A stretch of DNA of 64,000 nt from Kineobactrum sediminis (GCF_002868715.1 NZ_PKLZ01000012.1:1-64000), one strand, 5' to 3'; shown: positions 1-8,581, counted from the stretch's first letter. Made by a program: numbers and translations. The notes: a model not told the origin generated them from the letters alone.

Positions 1-46
1 CTCGCATTGTAGCATTTGCTTAGCAAAGCCGATGCTACAATGCGAG
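1..46. repeat. Long inverted repeat (REP-like palindrome)
   Basis: The 15-base arm at 1-15 is the exact reverse complement of 32-46, and the spacer contains its own smaller inverted repeat (TTTGCT / AGCAAA). The right arm continues into a conserved tail, so 31-56 matches three other copies at 460-485, 506-531 and about 4067-4092. The organisation (palindrome plus conserved tail, scattered single copies) resembles REP elements mobilised by REP-associated tyrosine transposases; no such transposase gene is in the window. The left end is cut by the window start, so the element may be longer. Confidence 0.8.
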
Positions 47-113
47 ACCTGACCCCGGCCCTTGCTTTCCATTTCCCGCAGGCGGATACTTTTCCCATCC
101 ACCGCGGGGAGCG

Positions 114-326
114 ATGCACGATATGAATAAATTCTTTGATCAGTTAGGGCTATTGGCTGGCGTAATCGGGGTAGGCTTCTGCATTCTGGCCGTCGCAACT
201 CGTCTCATGGGCCAGTATTATTTATTTGGTACAGAACTACGGATGTGGCTGCTCGGTGGGATTGCCTTAATCGTTATGGGCTGTTTTGCCAAGCTTCAGG
301 TGCTTACGGCAGAATCCGCCAAATAA
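114..326 (+). CDS. Small two-helix inner-membrane protein, unknown function
   Basis: This is a 70-residue protein with two hydrophobic segments (about residues 11-31 and 44-62) separated by a short polar loop, so it probably sits in the inner membrane as a hairpin. A strong purine-rich site (GGGGAG) lies just before the first ATG. The spacing to that ATG is very short, so the second ATG three codons later, at 123, may be the true start. It is read away from prsT and sits between two copies of the palindromic repeat. I do not recognise the family and propose no function. Coding status rests on the ribosome-binding site and coherent membrane topology. Confidence 0.6.
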   Translation: MHDMNKFFDQLGLLAGVIGVGFCILAVATRLMGQYYLFGTELRMWLLGGIALIVMGCFAKLQVLTAESAK

Positions 327-459
327 CTTTACTAGCTATGCAAAGTTATTCTTTGCCGCTTTAGGACCAGTGCGAAAGCTTTAATACATGGCAAAAGCCT
401 CTCCTCACGAAAGCGCAGCTCGAGTCTACCGGAACAAGCGCCGTCTCAAAAATCAGCTA

Positions 460-489
460 AATGCTACCATGCGAGACCTGACCCCAGCC
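460..489 (+). repeat. REP-like repeat copy 2 (no partner arm)
   Basis: This copy carries the same ATGCTAC-ATGCGAGACCTGACCCC tail as at 31-60, with one mismatch (ACCATG for ACAATG). It lies 17 bases before another copy in the same orientation. No palindromic left arm is visible here. The stretch 327-505 between the small membrane gene and the prsT stop otherwise holds nothing I can assign. Confidence 0.75.
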
Positions 490-505
490 TATACACCAAG
501 CCACC

Positions 506-535
506 GATGCTACAATGCGAGACCTGACCCCAGCC
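506..535 (+). repeat. REP-like repeat copy 3, forming the 3' end of prsT
   Basis: This copy matches 31-60 except for one base near the end (CCCCGGCC versus CCCCAGCC). It overlaps the end of the minus-strand prsT gene. Read in that direction it encodes the last residues (LGSGLAL) and the TAG stop, so the native 3' end of the gene was replaced or extended by the repeat. Confidence 0.85.
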
Positions 536-3296
536 GTTCCAGGAGGGCCTGGGCGGCGGGTTTTTCGGCGAAGTCGGGGCCGTTGACGAGGCTTTGGAGG
601 ATTTCGGCGGCGCGGATATTGTCGCCGGAGGCGGCAAGGATCCGGGCGCGGTGGTAGCGGAACTGGCGTGAGTCGGGCGAAGCATCCATGGCCTTGCGGT
701 TGGCTTCAAGAGCCTGGGTATAGTCGCCGCGCTCCAGCAGGATCATCGCGTGGGTGTCGAGGACGGCGGGGTTTTCAGGCGCAATGTCCAGTGCCTGCCC
801 AACGTAGTCCAGTGCGAGATCGGAATTGGTAGCGCGATATACCCAGGCCAGATTGTTCAGGGCGACAACGTCGCCAGGATTCAGACTGTTCAGGCTTTCG
901 TACACTTTCACTGCGTCGGCATCGCGGCCTTTGCCCAGATAAAAAGACCCCAACTGGTTCAGTACCACGGTGTCTTCAGGATTCTTGCTCACCCAGTCCT
1001 CAAGCATTGCGCCCGCTTCGGCTTCCTTGTTCTGCTGCAGCAGGGCGGTAGTCAAGAACACCAGTGAATTGGTATCGGGCTGATTGCTGTGCGCCTGGCG
1101 CAGCAGGTTCTCTGCCTCCTTGAATTCACCCACAGTGAGTGCAATACGCCCCCGGGCAAGGTTCAGCTGGTTGGCCGGCACTACCTCAGGGGGCAGCAGG
1201 GCCAATTGATCACTCGCCTCGGTGAGCTTGTTCTGCTGTAACAGAATCTCCACCAGTAGCTTGCGGGAATTGTGGTCCGCCGGTTGTACCGCTACCGCCT
1301 TGACCAGCAATTCCTCTGCCGCCGGCAAGTTGCCGCTGGCACGCTCCGCCTGGGCAACCAGCCTCAACGCCCGGGGATTCTCGGGCAGCAACTCCAGCAA
1401 CTTGCGTCCGGCGGTGACGGCGGATGCCGGCTCATTTTCAGCCAGGTAAGCACCCACCAGCAACTGGTGCAATTGCGGCTCGGTGGCGTTGCCATCCCGA
1501 ACCTCGGTCAGCAGCGAGATGGTTTCACGGGTCTCACCCTTGCGGAAATAGTGCCGCGCCAGCATCAGCCGGGGTCGCACCGCATCGGGGTTGGCAGAGA
1601 CCGCAAGCTTCAGGCTCTCTACCATGTCGTCTGTCTCGCCGCGCTCCTCGTGCACTGCGGCGATATTCAGCAGCATCGCCAGGTCGCCAGGGGCGGCTGC
1701 CAATCCCTCTTCGAGGATTTTCAGCGCGGCGTCGGAATCGCCATCCTGCATGGCCAAAGCGGCCAGTCCCTGGCGCGCCCCGGCGTTTGTCGGGTCAAGC
1801 GCCAACACCGTGTTGAACTCCTGCTCGGCCAGCTCGAGGTTGCCATCTTCGATTGCCAGCTGCGCCGCCAGCAAAGCGGGCAGAACGCTGTCCGGCGCAT
1901 CCTTGCGAAACTGCTCCACCTCGGCCAGCGCGGCGGCCTTGTCGCCGTGAGCCACGTGGGCGCGCACCAGCCTGGCCCTGACATTCTCATTAGCGGGATT
2001 CATGCTCCTGGCACGCTCCAGCTCTTCGATGCCGCGCTCAATGTCTCCCGCGCGTACCAGCTGGGTTCCCAGCTCCATGCGCACATCGGCAGACCCCGCG
2101 TCGGCACCGGCCATATCGTCGTACACTTCCGCACTCGCGGAATGCATGCCCTGGGCGGTCAGGGCAATGGCAAGCAGGTTCATTGCTGCACTATTCATGG
2201 GATTTTCTTCCAGCAGTTTGCGCGCTATGGTTTCTGTCCGCGCAGGGTCACCCTGCTGCAGGTACAGGCCGCCCATTAACTGCCGGGCATTGTTGTTAGT
2301 CGGGTTTGCCGCCAGGAAGGTACGCAACTGCCCCTCGGCGGTCGCGAGGTTACCCGCGCGAAAATTGCCCTGGGCCGCAAGATACAGGCTCGGCATATGG
2401 TCCGGCATCATACCCAGCACGCTGTCCAGGCGCTCCAGCGCCAACTCGGTATCACCCGCCTCCATCGCCAGGCTGGCTCGCGCATAATTCACGCCGGGGT
2501 GCTGGGGAATAAGTTTTTCCAGCTTCTGCAACTCGGTATCAGCGTCGGTTGTATTGCCTTGCGCTGCCAGCACGTTTACCAGGCTAAGGCGCTCACTCAG
2601 CCGCGAGGCATTGAGGTCCGCCACGCGACGGAATGCCTCGGCCGCCTCGTCCAGCTTGCCCTGGGCCTGGGTGAAACTGCCATACAGGCTCCAGGCATCT
2701 TCGAAATCCGGGCTGCTCTCAGTCAGTTGCTGCAGCATGTCGCCGGCTTCAGCAATCGCGCCGGTGTGACGCGCCAGCACAACGGCCTGGGCGAGCCGCA
2801 CCTGGTCGCTCTCCGGCGCCAGCTCAAGTGCCGAATTCAGTGTTGTTTCAGCGGTGAAGGTGTCGCCGGACATCGCCTGCGCCCTGGCGAGAAAGGCCAG
2901 AAAATCGGCATTATCCGCAGCAAAATCAAAGTCACCCTCGCGGTACTGGTCGACCAGGTCCTGGTTGCGGCCGGAGGAGACCAGCGCCTCGGCATACAGC
3001 GCCGCCACCTCAGGGTCATCCGCCGTTGCCAGGGAGCGCTCGAACTCATAGGCGGCGTCGGCAAGATTGCGCTGGCGCAGGTAGGACTCACCCAGCAGGC
3101 GCCTGCCCGCCGCGCTGTCCGCCTGCTGCTGCAGTGCCGTTTTGGCATCAATGATAGCGGCGTTTACCTTGCCCTCATCAAAGGCCTGTTGCGCCCGCAG
3201 CAGCAGTTCATCGTGCGACAGTTGCTCGGAGCAGGCGGAAAGGGCCAGGGCACAGAGGCCTGTGAGCAATAACTTGCGCGGAAACGGTGCGAGCAT
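510..3296 (-). CDS. prsT: PEP-CTERM system TPR-repeat lipoprotein PrsT
   Basis: A protein of about 928 residues. It starts with a lipoprotein signal ending in LSAC, followed by a continuous array of tetratricopeptide repeats to the C terminus. The size and architecture match the large TPR lipoprotein family (TIGR02917-like) that accompanies XrtA/PEP-CTERM systems, where it is thought to act as an envelope scaffold for export or assembly. I chose ATG 3296 because GAAGAGAG lies 8 bases upstream and the signal peptide then begins properly; an upstream GTG at 3332 has no such site. The last seven residues and the stop codon come from a REP-like repeat. It lies about 60 kb from prsK in this window instead of beside it. 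Confidence 0.88.
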   Translation of the reverse strand: MLAPFPRKLLLTGLCALALSACSEQLSHDELLLRAQQAFDEGKVNAAIIDAKTALQQQADSAAGRRLLGESYLRQRNLADAAYEFERSLATADDPEVAALYAEALVSSGRNQDLVDQYREGDFDFAADNADFLAFLARAQAMSGDTFTAETTLNSALELAPESDQVRLAQAVVLARHTGAIAEAGDMLQQLTESSPDFEDAWSLYGSFTQAQGKLDEAAEAFRRVADLNASRLSERLSLVNVLAAQGNTTDADTELQKLEKLIPQHPGVNYARASLAMEAGDTELALERLDSVLGMMPDHMPSLYLAAQGNFRAGNLATAEGQLRTFLAANPTNNNARQLMGGLYLQQGDPARTETIARKLLEENPMNSAAMNLLAIALTAQGMHSASAEVYDDMAGADAGSADVRMELGTQLVRAGDIERGIEELERARSMNPANENVRARLVRAHVAHGDKAAALAEVEQFRKDAPDSVLPALLAAQLAIEDGNLELAEQEFNTVLALDPTNAGARQGLAALAMQDGDSDAALKILEEGLAAAPGDLAMLLNIAAVHEERGETDDMVESLKLAVSANPDAVRPRLMLARHYFRKGETRETISLLTEVRDGNATEPQLHQLLVGAYLAENEPASAVTAGRKLLELLPENPRALRLVAQAERASGNLPAAEELLVKAVAVQPADHNSRKLLVEILLQQNKLTEASDQLALLPPEVVPANQLNLARGRIALTVGEFKEAENLLRQAHSNQPDTNSLVFLTTALLQQNKEAEAGAMLEDWVSKNPEDTVVLNQLGSFYLGKGRDADAVKVYESLNSLNPGDVVALNNLAWVYRATNSDLALDYVGQALDIAPENPAVLDTHAMILLERGDYTQALEANRKAMDASPDSRQFRYHRARILAASGDNIRAAEILQSLVNGPDFAEKPAAQALLERLGSGLAL

Positions 3297-3402
3297 AACG
3301 ACGACTCTCTTCAACGAGTTTAAAGGACTCACTGTAGGCCAAGATCACTCCACGGCCAAGGCAAGAAACGGGCAGCCGCTCACAAAACGGTGAGAAAAGC
3401 CG

Positions 3403-5367
3403 TCAAAACCACCTTCTGAGTTCCAGGTACACGCGGTCGCTGTCGTCATACTGGCCAAACAGGCCGATTTCGCTACCGCCGAACCAGTCCGCGCCCACCT
3501 GCAGGCGCCAGCTTTGGGTGACATTCCAGGTAAGGCTGGGCTGGAACGACCAGTCGCTGCGATTGAGACCACTGAGATACAACAGCTCGGCCTCCAGGCG
3601 GTCCGTGAAACGGCGGTTGAGGAGCACGGTAATCCCCACTTCATCGGCATCAAAACCCAGCGCCGGGCTGTGGTCGAATACATGGCGACCGTAGAACTGC
3701 AGGTCCAGGCGCCAGTCACCCCGGGGGATCATCACTCCCAGCACATAATCCAGGGCGTCGCTCTCCTCCAGGCCGAAGCGCGCCGCGGGGTCCGCGGACA
3801 GGAATTTGCGCCCGAAGGTATGCACCGCCTCCCCCTTGAGCACAAAATCCAGGTAGCCTTTGGAGAACGTGGTACCCAGCTGGCGGATGCGATCGTGGCG
3901 CAGCTCCAGCCCGGTTGCCGTGCGATACAGCGTCGGAGCCACATCCGTGCTCTGGTAATAGAAACCCGTCAGGTCCCAACCCCCCACCAGCCGCGAATAC
4001 CGCGCCCCAAAGCCATGATTCGACAACTTGCCCCGGCTTGGCGTTATATGGTCGGGAACCAGATCGGGGGTCAGGTCTCGCATTGTTGCATCGGCGGGAA
4101 TCGGGAACGGGTAGAAGTCACTCCCGGGCTCGCCAATCTCGTTGTAGCTGGGGTACGCCACCCACAGCAGGTCAATGTGGGAATCGCCGATAAAGCGCTC
4201 TGCGCGCACCGCCCACTGGGGAATGCGCATGGTCTCAAACTCGGGCAGGAAGAATTCGCGGGTATCCTGGGCGGACACCACATCGGCGAGGAACAGGCCC
4301 ACCATTTCACCCCACACCACGTGCTGGCGGCCCAGGCGGTATTCCCAGTCGGCGGCACTGAAATCCAGATAGGCCTCGCGGATGGAGAAGTCACTGCGCT
4401 GGTCATTGCGCACCGCGCTGGGGTAGAAATCATCCTCCACACTGTAGGCGGCGTCTCCCTCGGAGCGCGTCATGAGCTTGAAGCGCCCGCCCCAGTCCAG
4501 CTCGCCGGTCACGCCCAATTCAAGTCGCGCACGCAATTTCGACCAGTGGCTGGGGTCCGCCACCGTATAGGCACCGGCCAACTCGCCATAGCCGCTCACC
4601 CGAAGGTCAGTCACCCTGGGCGCCGGGCGCGCGGGTGACACTGGAGCGGACAAGCCGGGCCCGGTAGCGGCAGCGTCATCGGGTTTAGTATCCGCTTCCC
4701 CGGCTTCCACCATCACCGCGTCAGACTGAACCGCCGCCACCCTGCCATCACCGGGCTCTACACTGTCCTCAACAACACTATCCTCAACAGCACCCTTCTC
4801 AACAACACTCCCCTCAACAGCATTCTCCTCAACAAGGCTCTCCTCAACAGCACTCTCCTCAACAACAACCTCTACACCCTCATACAAATCCACCACCAAC
4901 CGATGCCCACCGTTAGCGTCCGGTCGCAGCACAAAATCCTCGCGGCGCAGATCCGGGTTTTCCAGGTCCAGCACCAGGCGCAGGTTATTGCCATCGCGCG
5001 CAGCACTGCGCAGGCCGGCCACCGGGGTTGCGGCGAACAACCCGGCAGGCACACCACCGCTCAGGCGGGTATTCGCCAGGTCAATTACGATACGATCAGG
5101 GTTGGTGAGGCTGAAGATGCGGTATTCGGGCACGGCGCTGAGGTCCAGCACCATCCGCGTACGGCCGGGGTCCCGGCCCACCCGGATGGTAGCGGATGCC
5201 GGCACCGGCGATACAGCGCCAACAGCCACGCCGTTAGCGCCCTGGGTGGCATCCCCATCCGCCCCGCTCGCAGGAAACACCCCCACCGCCCCGGCGAGAA
5301 CCACAACCAGCGCTGCACTCGCGGAGCGAAGAACATGCCCCACCGTGAGGGCTCGCGGCAATGTCAC
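3403..5367 (-). CDS. Outer-membrane barrel protein: AMIN domain, 5-residue repeats, DUF1302-like barrel
   Basis: 654 residues. A signal peptide (about 1-35) is followed by an AMIN-like domain (about 60-165, with the pattern RIVIDLANTRL), a low-complexity stretch of seven VEESA-type pentapeptides (about 166-200), and a C-terminal barrel of DUF1302 type (GRQHVVWGE, ending in a terminal aromatic RRWF). AMIN domains bind peptidoglycan or localise envelope proteins; DUF1302 proteins are outer-membrane partners of lipid or hydrophobe export systems. The GTG start overlaps the ATPase stop by 4 bases, so translation is probably coupled. A REP-like repeat is read in frame inside the barrel as ATMRDLTP. 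The likely role is the outer-membrane end of the adjacent ABC system (inference). Confidence 0.75.
   Translation of the reverse strand: MTLPRALTVGHVLRSASAALVVVLAGAVGVFPASGADGDATQGANGVAVGAVSPVPASATIRVGRDPGRTRMVLDLSAVPEYRIFSLTNPDRIVIDLANTRLSGGVPAGLFAATPVAGLRSAARDGNNLRLVLDLENPDLRREDFVLRPDANGGHRLVVDLYEGVEVVVEESAVEESLVEENAVEGSVVEKGAVEDSVVEDSVEPGDGRVAAVQSDAVMVEAGEADTKPDDAAATGPGLSAPVSPARPAPRVTDLRVSGYGELAGAYTVADPSHWSKLRARLELGVTGELDWGGRFKLMTRSEGDAAYSVEDDFYPSAVRNDQRSDFSIREAYLDFSAADWEYRLGRQHVVWGEMVGLFLADVVSAQDTREFFLPEFETMRIPQWAVRAERFIGDSHIDLLWVAYPSYNEIGEPGSDFYPFPIPADATMRDLTPDLVPDHITPSRGKLSNHGFGARYSRLVGGWDLTGFYYQSTDVAPTLYRTATGLELRHDRIRQLGTTFSKGYLDFVLKGEAVHTFGRKFLSADPAARFGLEESDALDYVLGVMIPRGDWRLDLQFYGRHVFDHSPALGFDADEVGITVLLNRRFTDRLEAELLYLSGLNRSDWSFQPSLTWNVTQSWRLQVGADWFGGSEIGLFGQYDDSDRVYLELRRWF
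4067..4092 (-). repeat. REP-like repeat copy 4, inside a coding region
   Basis: The minus-strand sequence matches the repeat at 31-56 with a single substitution (GCAACA for GCTACA) over about 26 bases. It lies in the middle of the barrel gene and is translated in frame as ATMRDLTP without breaking the reading frame. Confidence 0.85.
4768..4872. repeat. Tandem repeat, seven 15-bp units
   Basis: Seven consecutive imperfect 15-bp units, each starting CTCAACA on the plus strand. On the coding (minus) strand they give seven five-residue units of the form VE(E/G/K/D)(S/N/G)(A/L/V). Because 15 is a multiple of three, copy-number change would lengthen or shorten the linker between the AMIN domain and the barrel without a frameshift. 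Confidence 0.9.
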
Positions 5368-6110
5368 ACGCCGGGCCCCTGCGGGTGTGCAGCTTCGCTA
5401 TGCCTCACCGATTCAACACCGGCAAGCTTGGTCTCCAGCGTAATGATACGGCCATCTTCCATGTGTACCAGGCGGTCCGCCATGTCCATCACATGCGCGT
5501 CATGAGTGGAAAAAATGAACGTGGTGCCGGCGTCGCGATTAATGCCCTGCATCAATTCCAGAATGCCGCGCCCGGTCTCCCGGTCAAGATTGGCGGTGGG
5601 CTCGTCGGCCAGTACCACTTTGGAATGAGTCGCCAGAGCGCGGGCGATGGCAACACGCTGGCGCTGGCCTCCAGATAGTTGGTTGGGGCGGTGCCCGGCA
5701 TAACGGGTGAGCCCCACCATATCCAGGTAATAGGCCACCCGCTCGCGGCGCTGGGCTTTGGACAGCTCCCGCAACTGCAGCAGCGGGTAGTCCACATTCT
5801 CCTGGGCGGACAGCACCGGCAGCAGGTTAAAGTTCTGGAAGATAAAACCAATGGTTCGCGCGCGCACCTCGGCCAGCTCATCCGGAGTCTTGCCAGACAC
5901 ATCCTGGCCGTCCACAAATACCTTGCCCTCGCTGGGATTATCGATGCAGCCAAAAATATTGAGCAGGGTGGATTTGCCGCTCCCGGAGGGCCCGGCGATG
6001 GCGAGGAAGGAACCCGGCTCCACTTCCAGGGTCACATCACGCAGGGCCTCTACCACCTGTTCACCCAGGAGGTAGCGCTTACTCACGTTTTCAACCTTTA
6101 CAATAGCCAT
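5364..6110 (-). CDS. LolD/MacB-type ABC transporter ATPase
   Basis: 248 residues with all ABC signatures: Walker A GPSGSGKST, Q-loop FQNFNLLP, signature LSGGQRQR, Walker B VVLADEPTANLD and the H-loop STHD. This is the subfamily that pairs with FtsX-like permeases to extract lipoproteins or export hydrophobic cargo (LolD, MacB). I start it at ATG 6110 (MAIVKVENV), where homology to this family begins; an upstream in-frame start at 6155 would add 15 residues overlapping the divergent promoter. The permeases it should power are encoded at 8649 and 9894, separated by hipBA. It is divergent from the LolA-like gene, with a 47-bp shared control region. Confidence 0.9.
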   Translation of the reverse strand: MAIVKVENVSKRYLLGEQVVEALRDVTLEVEPGSFLAIAGPSGSGKSTLLNIFGCIDNPSEGKVFVDGQDVSGKTPDELAEVRARTIGFIFQNFNLLPVLSAQENVDYPLLQLRELSKAQRRERVAYYLDMVGLTRYAGHRPNQLSGGQRQRVAIARALATHSKVVLADEPTANLDRETGRGILELMQGINRDAGTTFIFSTHDAHVMDMADRLVHMEDGRIITLETKLAGVESVRHSEAAHPQGPGV

Positions 6111-6157
6111 GCTGTAGAGCCAGAATGTTTTTTGAAGACCGCCACAGGATATCACCC

Positions 6158-6955
6158 ATGTTCGTCACTTTTGCAGCAAAAACCCGGCTTTTACCCATTC
6201 TGGTTAGTGCGCTGGTTCTCAGTCTGGGTACAATTTCGAGCACCCTGGCGGAAACTGCCGCTGAAACATCAACAGTCGCACCCGCAATTGACGCCAACGC
6301 CCTGGTACAAAGGGCCGACACCCTCCGCTTCCCCCGGGAAAGCTTCCAGACCGACATTACCGTGACCAACTACAGCGCTGGCGAGGCCGGCGACGTGCGC
6401 CAGTACGAGGTGCTGTCCCGGGGCAACGAGAACACCATCGTCCTCACCACGGCACCGGCGTCCGAGCGCGGCCAGGCCCTGCTGATGCGCGGCCGGGATT
6501 TGTGGATTTTCATGCCCACGGTGTCACAGCCGGTGCGCCTGTCCCTGGCGCAGCGCCTTACCGGGCAGGTAGCCAACGGTGACCTGGCCCGGGCCAACTT
6601 TGCCGGTGACTACGACGCCACCCTGGCCGCCACCGAAGAGGTGGATGGCGTGCAGGCCCACGTGCTGGACCTTACCGCAGTGGGCCGCGGGGTGACCTAC
6701 GCCAAAGTGCGCTACTGGGTGTCGGTAGCGGATGACAGGCCGATCAAGGCGGAGTTTTATGCGGTGTCCGGGCGCCTGCTAAAAACCAGCCGCTACGAAA
6801 ACTTCGCGGAACTCGCCGGCCAGATGCGCCCCACCCGGCTGGTGATTGAGGATGCGCTGAACGCGGGCGATTACTCAGTGCTGGAATATGCCACCATGGA
6901 GCTGAAAGACCTGCCGGAGCGGATGTTCACGCGGCAGTATTTGAAGCGTCTGTAA
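6158..6955 (+). CDS. LolA-like outer-membrane lipoprotein-sorting protein
   Basis: 265 residues. A signal peptide (about 1-28, ending TLAE) is followed by a LolA/LolB-fold-like domain of the type annotated as outer membrane lipoprotein-sorting protein (PF17131-like): residues containing RFPRESFQTDITVTN, an MRGRDLWIFMPTVSQPVRL segment and a C-terminal MELKDLPERMFTRQYLKRL. Members are periplasmic carriers for lipidated or hydrophobic cargo next to FtsX-type ABC exporters. I chose ATG 6158 because AGGAT lies upstream at normal spacing and the signal peptide then begins correctly; ATG 6125 would add 11 residues. It is divergent from the ATPase and ends 8 bases before the converging hipA. Confidence 0.82.
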   Translation: MFVTFAAKTRLLPILVSALVLSLGTISSTLAETAAETSTVAPAIDANALVQRADTLRFPRESFQTDITVTNYSAGEAGDVRQYEVLSRGNENTIVLTTAPASERGQALLMRGRDLWIFMPTVSQPVRLSLAQRLTGQVANGDLARANFAGDYDATLAATEEVDGVQAHVLDLTAVGRGVTYAKVRYWVSVADDRPIKAEFYAVSGRLLKTSRYENFAELAGQMRPTRLVIEDALNAGDYSVLEYATMELKDLPERMFTRQYLKRL

Positions 6956-6962
6956 CAGCCTG

Positions 6963-8231
6963 CTAGCGCTCCATACGCAGTGAATACGGGTTCAGGAACT
7001 GCCGGCCCCACAGCAGATTCCTGTCAACTTCGCTGAGTTCAGCGGTATCACACACGTCACTCCAATGCTGCTCTATCGCCGCCATCTGTTGTGCAAAAAT
7101 CGCCCTGGCCCTGGTTTCAGACAGCATGAAGCCCGCCGCGGCATCAAGGCATGAAGCCAGCTGGCTCAGGTTATTATTGCCGGATATCAGCATCGCCTGG
7201 GACGCCTCATTACCGGTACGCCCCTGGGGACAGATGTCATAGGCAGGCGTGAGGGTGAGGGACCGGCCATCCCAGAATGCCGCATGGTTACGCGCATGAT
7301 CATCCGTATTACCGCACAGAATGTTGAATACCAGCCGTGAAAATAATTCCTCCAGCGTTTCTTTTGGCTGGGTAAAGCGACGGCGAATAATCTCGGCCAG
7401 GGTTTCATAGCTGGCATAGCGCGCCATCATTTCATCCAGGCCGAACAGCGTCAGTGCGGATACCATCAGCTTACGCGACCAGCCCTGGGCACCTGGCATG
7501 CGGTCAAAACGTTCAATCAACAGCACGTCCTTGTTAGCGGCGCGAGCGAGCCGCACCGGCGCAACATCAAGCCCCAACAATGCAGCGAGGCGCATCGCCA
7601 CAAATTCCGCTTTCACCACACTGTATACATCTGAGCTGGAAGAAAACTTGGCGATATACTTTTTACCATGCTCCTCAATCAGCGCTTTGGGCCTGGCACC
7701 GCCAATAGAGCTACCACGAAACAGGGCCTGGTCAAGCTCGGGGGAAAGGGGGATGCCCTGCTCTACCCGCTCAGCCGATTCCAGCAATTCCAGCATGGTC
7801 ACGTTACTGACGGCGCGCGGCACATACTCCGTGGGTGAGGCCTGAAAATCGAGGCCGCCGATACGGTCAGAACCGGACTCCAGCAAATAGGTGAACTCAT
7901 CAAGCTCAGCGGTATCGATCCCCGCGCCCTTGCGACCCAGTGTTTTATTGATGATAACGCGCCGTCCCCAGGCATCCGGTGCGGCATCCCTGATACACCC
8001 CGCCATATTGAGACCTTCAAGCGGTGCCAAGGCACCGGGCCGCAACGGCAACTCAGGCTCATAAATCGCAATCGCGGGCGCACCACTGCGCGTGCGTTCA
8101 AGATAACTCTGGCCATAATTGAACAGCATTTTGCCATCGCCTGATATCACCCGCCCGGCGACCACCGGTTCTATCTCACCCGGTAACCATATCCACACAA
8201 ACGCCTCCCTGCCAGCCTTAAAAATCATCAA
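6963..8231 (-). CDS. hipA: HipA-type serine/threonine kinase toxin
   Basis: 422 residues with the HipA layout: an N-terminal HipA_N-like region, a glycine-rich loop (GSSIGGARPKAL, near residue 170), catalytic NTDDHARNH (near 310) and a metal-binding YDICPQ. HipA kinases phosphorylate glutamyl-tRNA synthetase or other targets to stop growth, and are neutralised by HipB. The start overlaps the hipB stop by 14 bases, the usual hipBA order with the antitoxin first. It separates the two permease genes from the carrier and ATPase genes of the same predicted exporter, so the pair looks inserted. No key residue is visibly missing, so it is probably functional. Confidence 0.9.
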   Translation of the reverse strand: MMIFKAGREAFVWIWLPGEIEPVVAGRVISGDGKMLFNYGQSYLERTRSGAPAIAIYEPELPLRPGALAPLEGLNMAGCIRDAAPDAWGRRVIINKTLGRKGAGIDTAELDEFTYLLESGSDRIGGLDFQASPTEYVPRAVSNVTMLELLESAERVEQGIPLSPELDQALFRGSSIGGARPKALIEEHGKKYIAKFSSSSDVYSVVKAEFVAMRLAALLGLDVAPVRLARAANKDVLLIERFDRMPGAQGWSRKLMVSALTLFGLDEMMARYASYETLAEIIRRRFTQPKETLEELFSRLVFNILCGNTDDHARNHAAFWDGRSLTLTPAYDICPQGRTGNEASQAMLISGNNNLSQLASCLDAAAGFMLSETRARAIFAQQMAAIEQHWSDVCDTAELSEVDRNLLWGRQFLNPYSLRMER

Positions 8232-8550
8232 AAACTGCCTCTCCGCCGGTTTTTATCCTTTGCGGCAGCAGGGCGATCTTGTCGCGGGTGTGATCGGTAT
8301 GCCGGGCCAGGGCGGGGGTATCGTGATCAAACAGGGTCACTCCCACCAGCGCGGCCACCTCGAAAACCAACCCGACTGCGCAGCCCATATCCCCGTTCTC
8401 GATTTTTTGCAGGGTTGCCCTGGATATACCGGCGCGTTCCGCCAGGTTTTTCTCGGTCCAGCGGCGCTGCTTGCGGCCAAGGCGGATCTGCTCGCCCAGC
8501 AAGGTGACGGCTTCCCGGGCGTATCGGGTGTAGGTTCGCGGCATTGTCAT
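8218..8550 (-). CDS. hipB: HipB-type XRE-family antitoxin
   Basis: 110 residues with a Cro/C1-type helix-turn-helix (about residues 18-72: QIRLGRKQ, NLAERAGISRATLQKIENG). In this family the antitoxin dimer binds and masks HipA and represses the operon. The C-terminal tail of about 40 residues is longer than a bare DNA-binding domain and probably contacts the kinase. A perfect 12-bp palindrome 32 bases upstream of the start codon is a likely operator. Confidence 0.88.
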   Translation of the reverse strand: MTMPRTYTRYAREAVTLLGEQIRLGRKQRRWTEKNLAERAGISRATLQKIENGDMGCAVGLVFEVAALVGVTLFDHDTPALARHTDHTRDKIALLPQRIKTGGEAVFDDF

Positions 8551-8581
8551 TGCAGGTCTCCCGGCAGCATTAAGACCACTT

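Noticed and set aside
388-657. Plus-strand ORF of 89 residues near the repeats
   Set aside because: It is built from two repeat copies plus antisense prsT sequence, with no plausible domain.
1272-2279. 335-residue plus-strand ORF
   Set aside because: It is antisense to the TPR array of prsT. Its composition follows the opposite codon pattern, with no domain.
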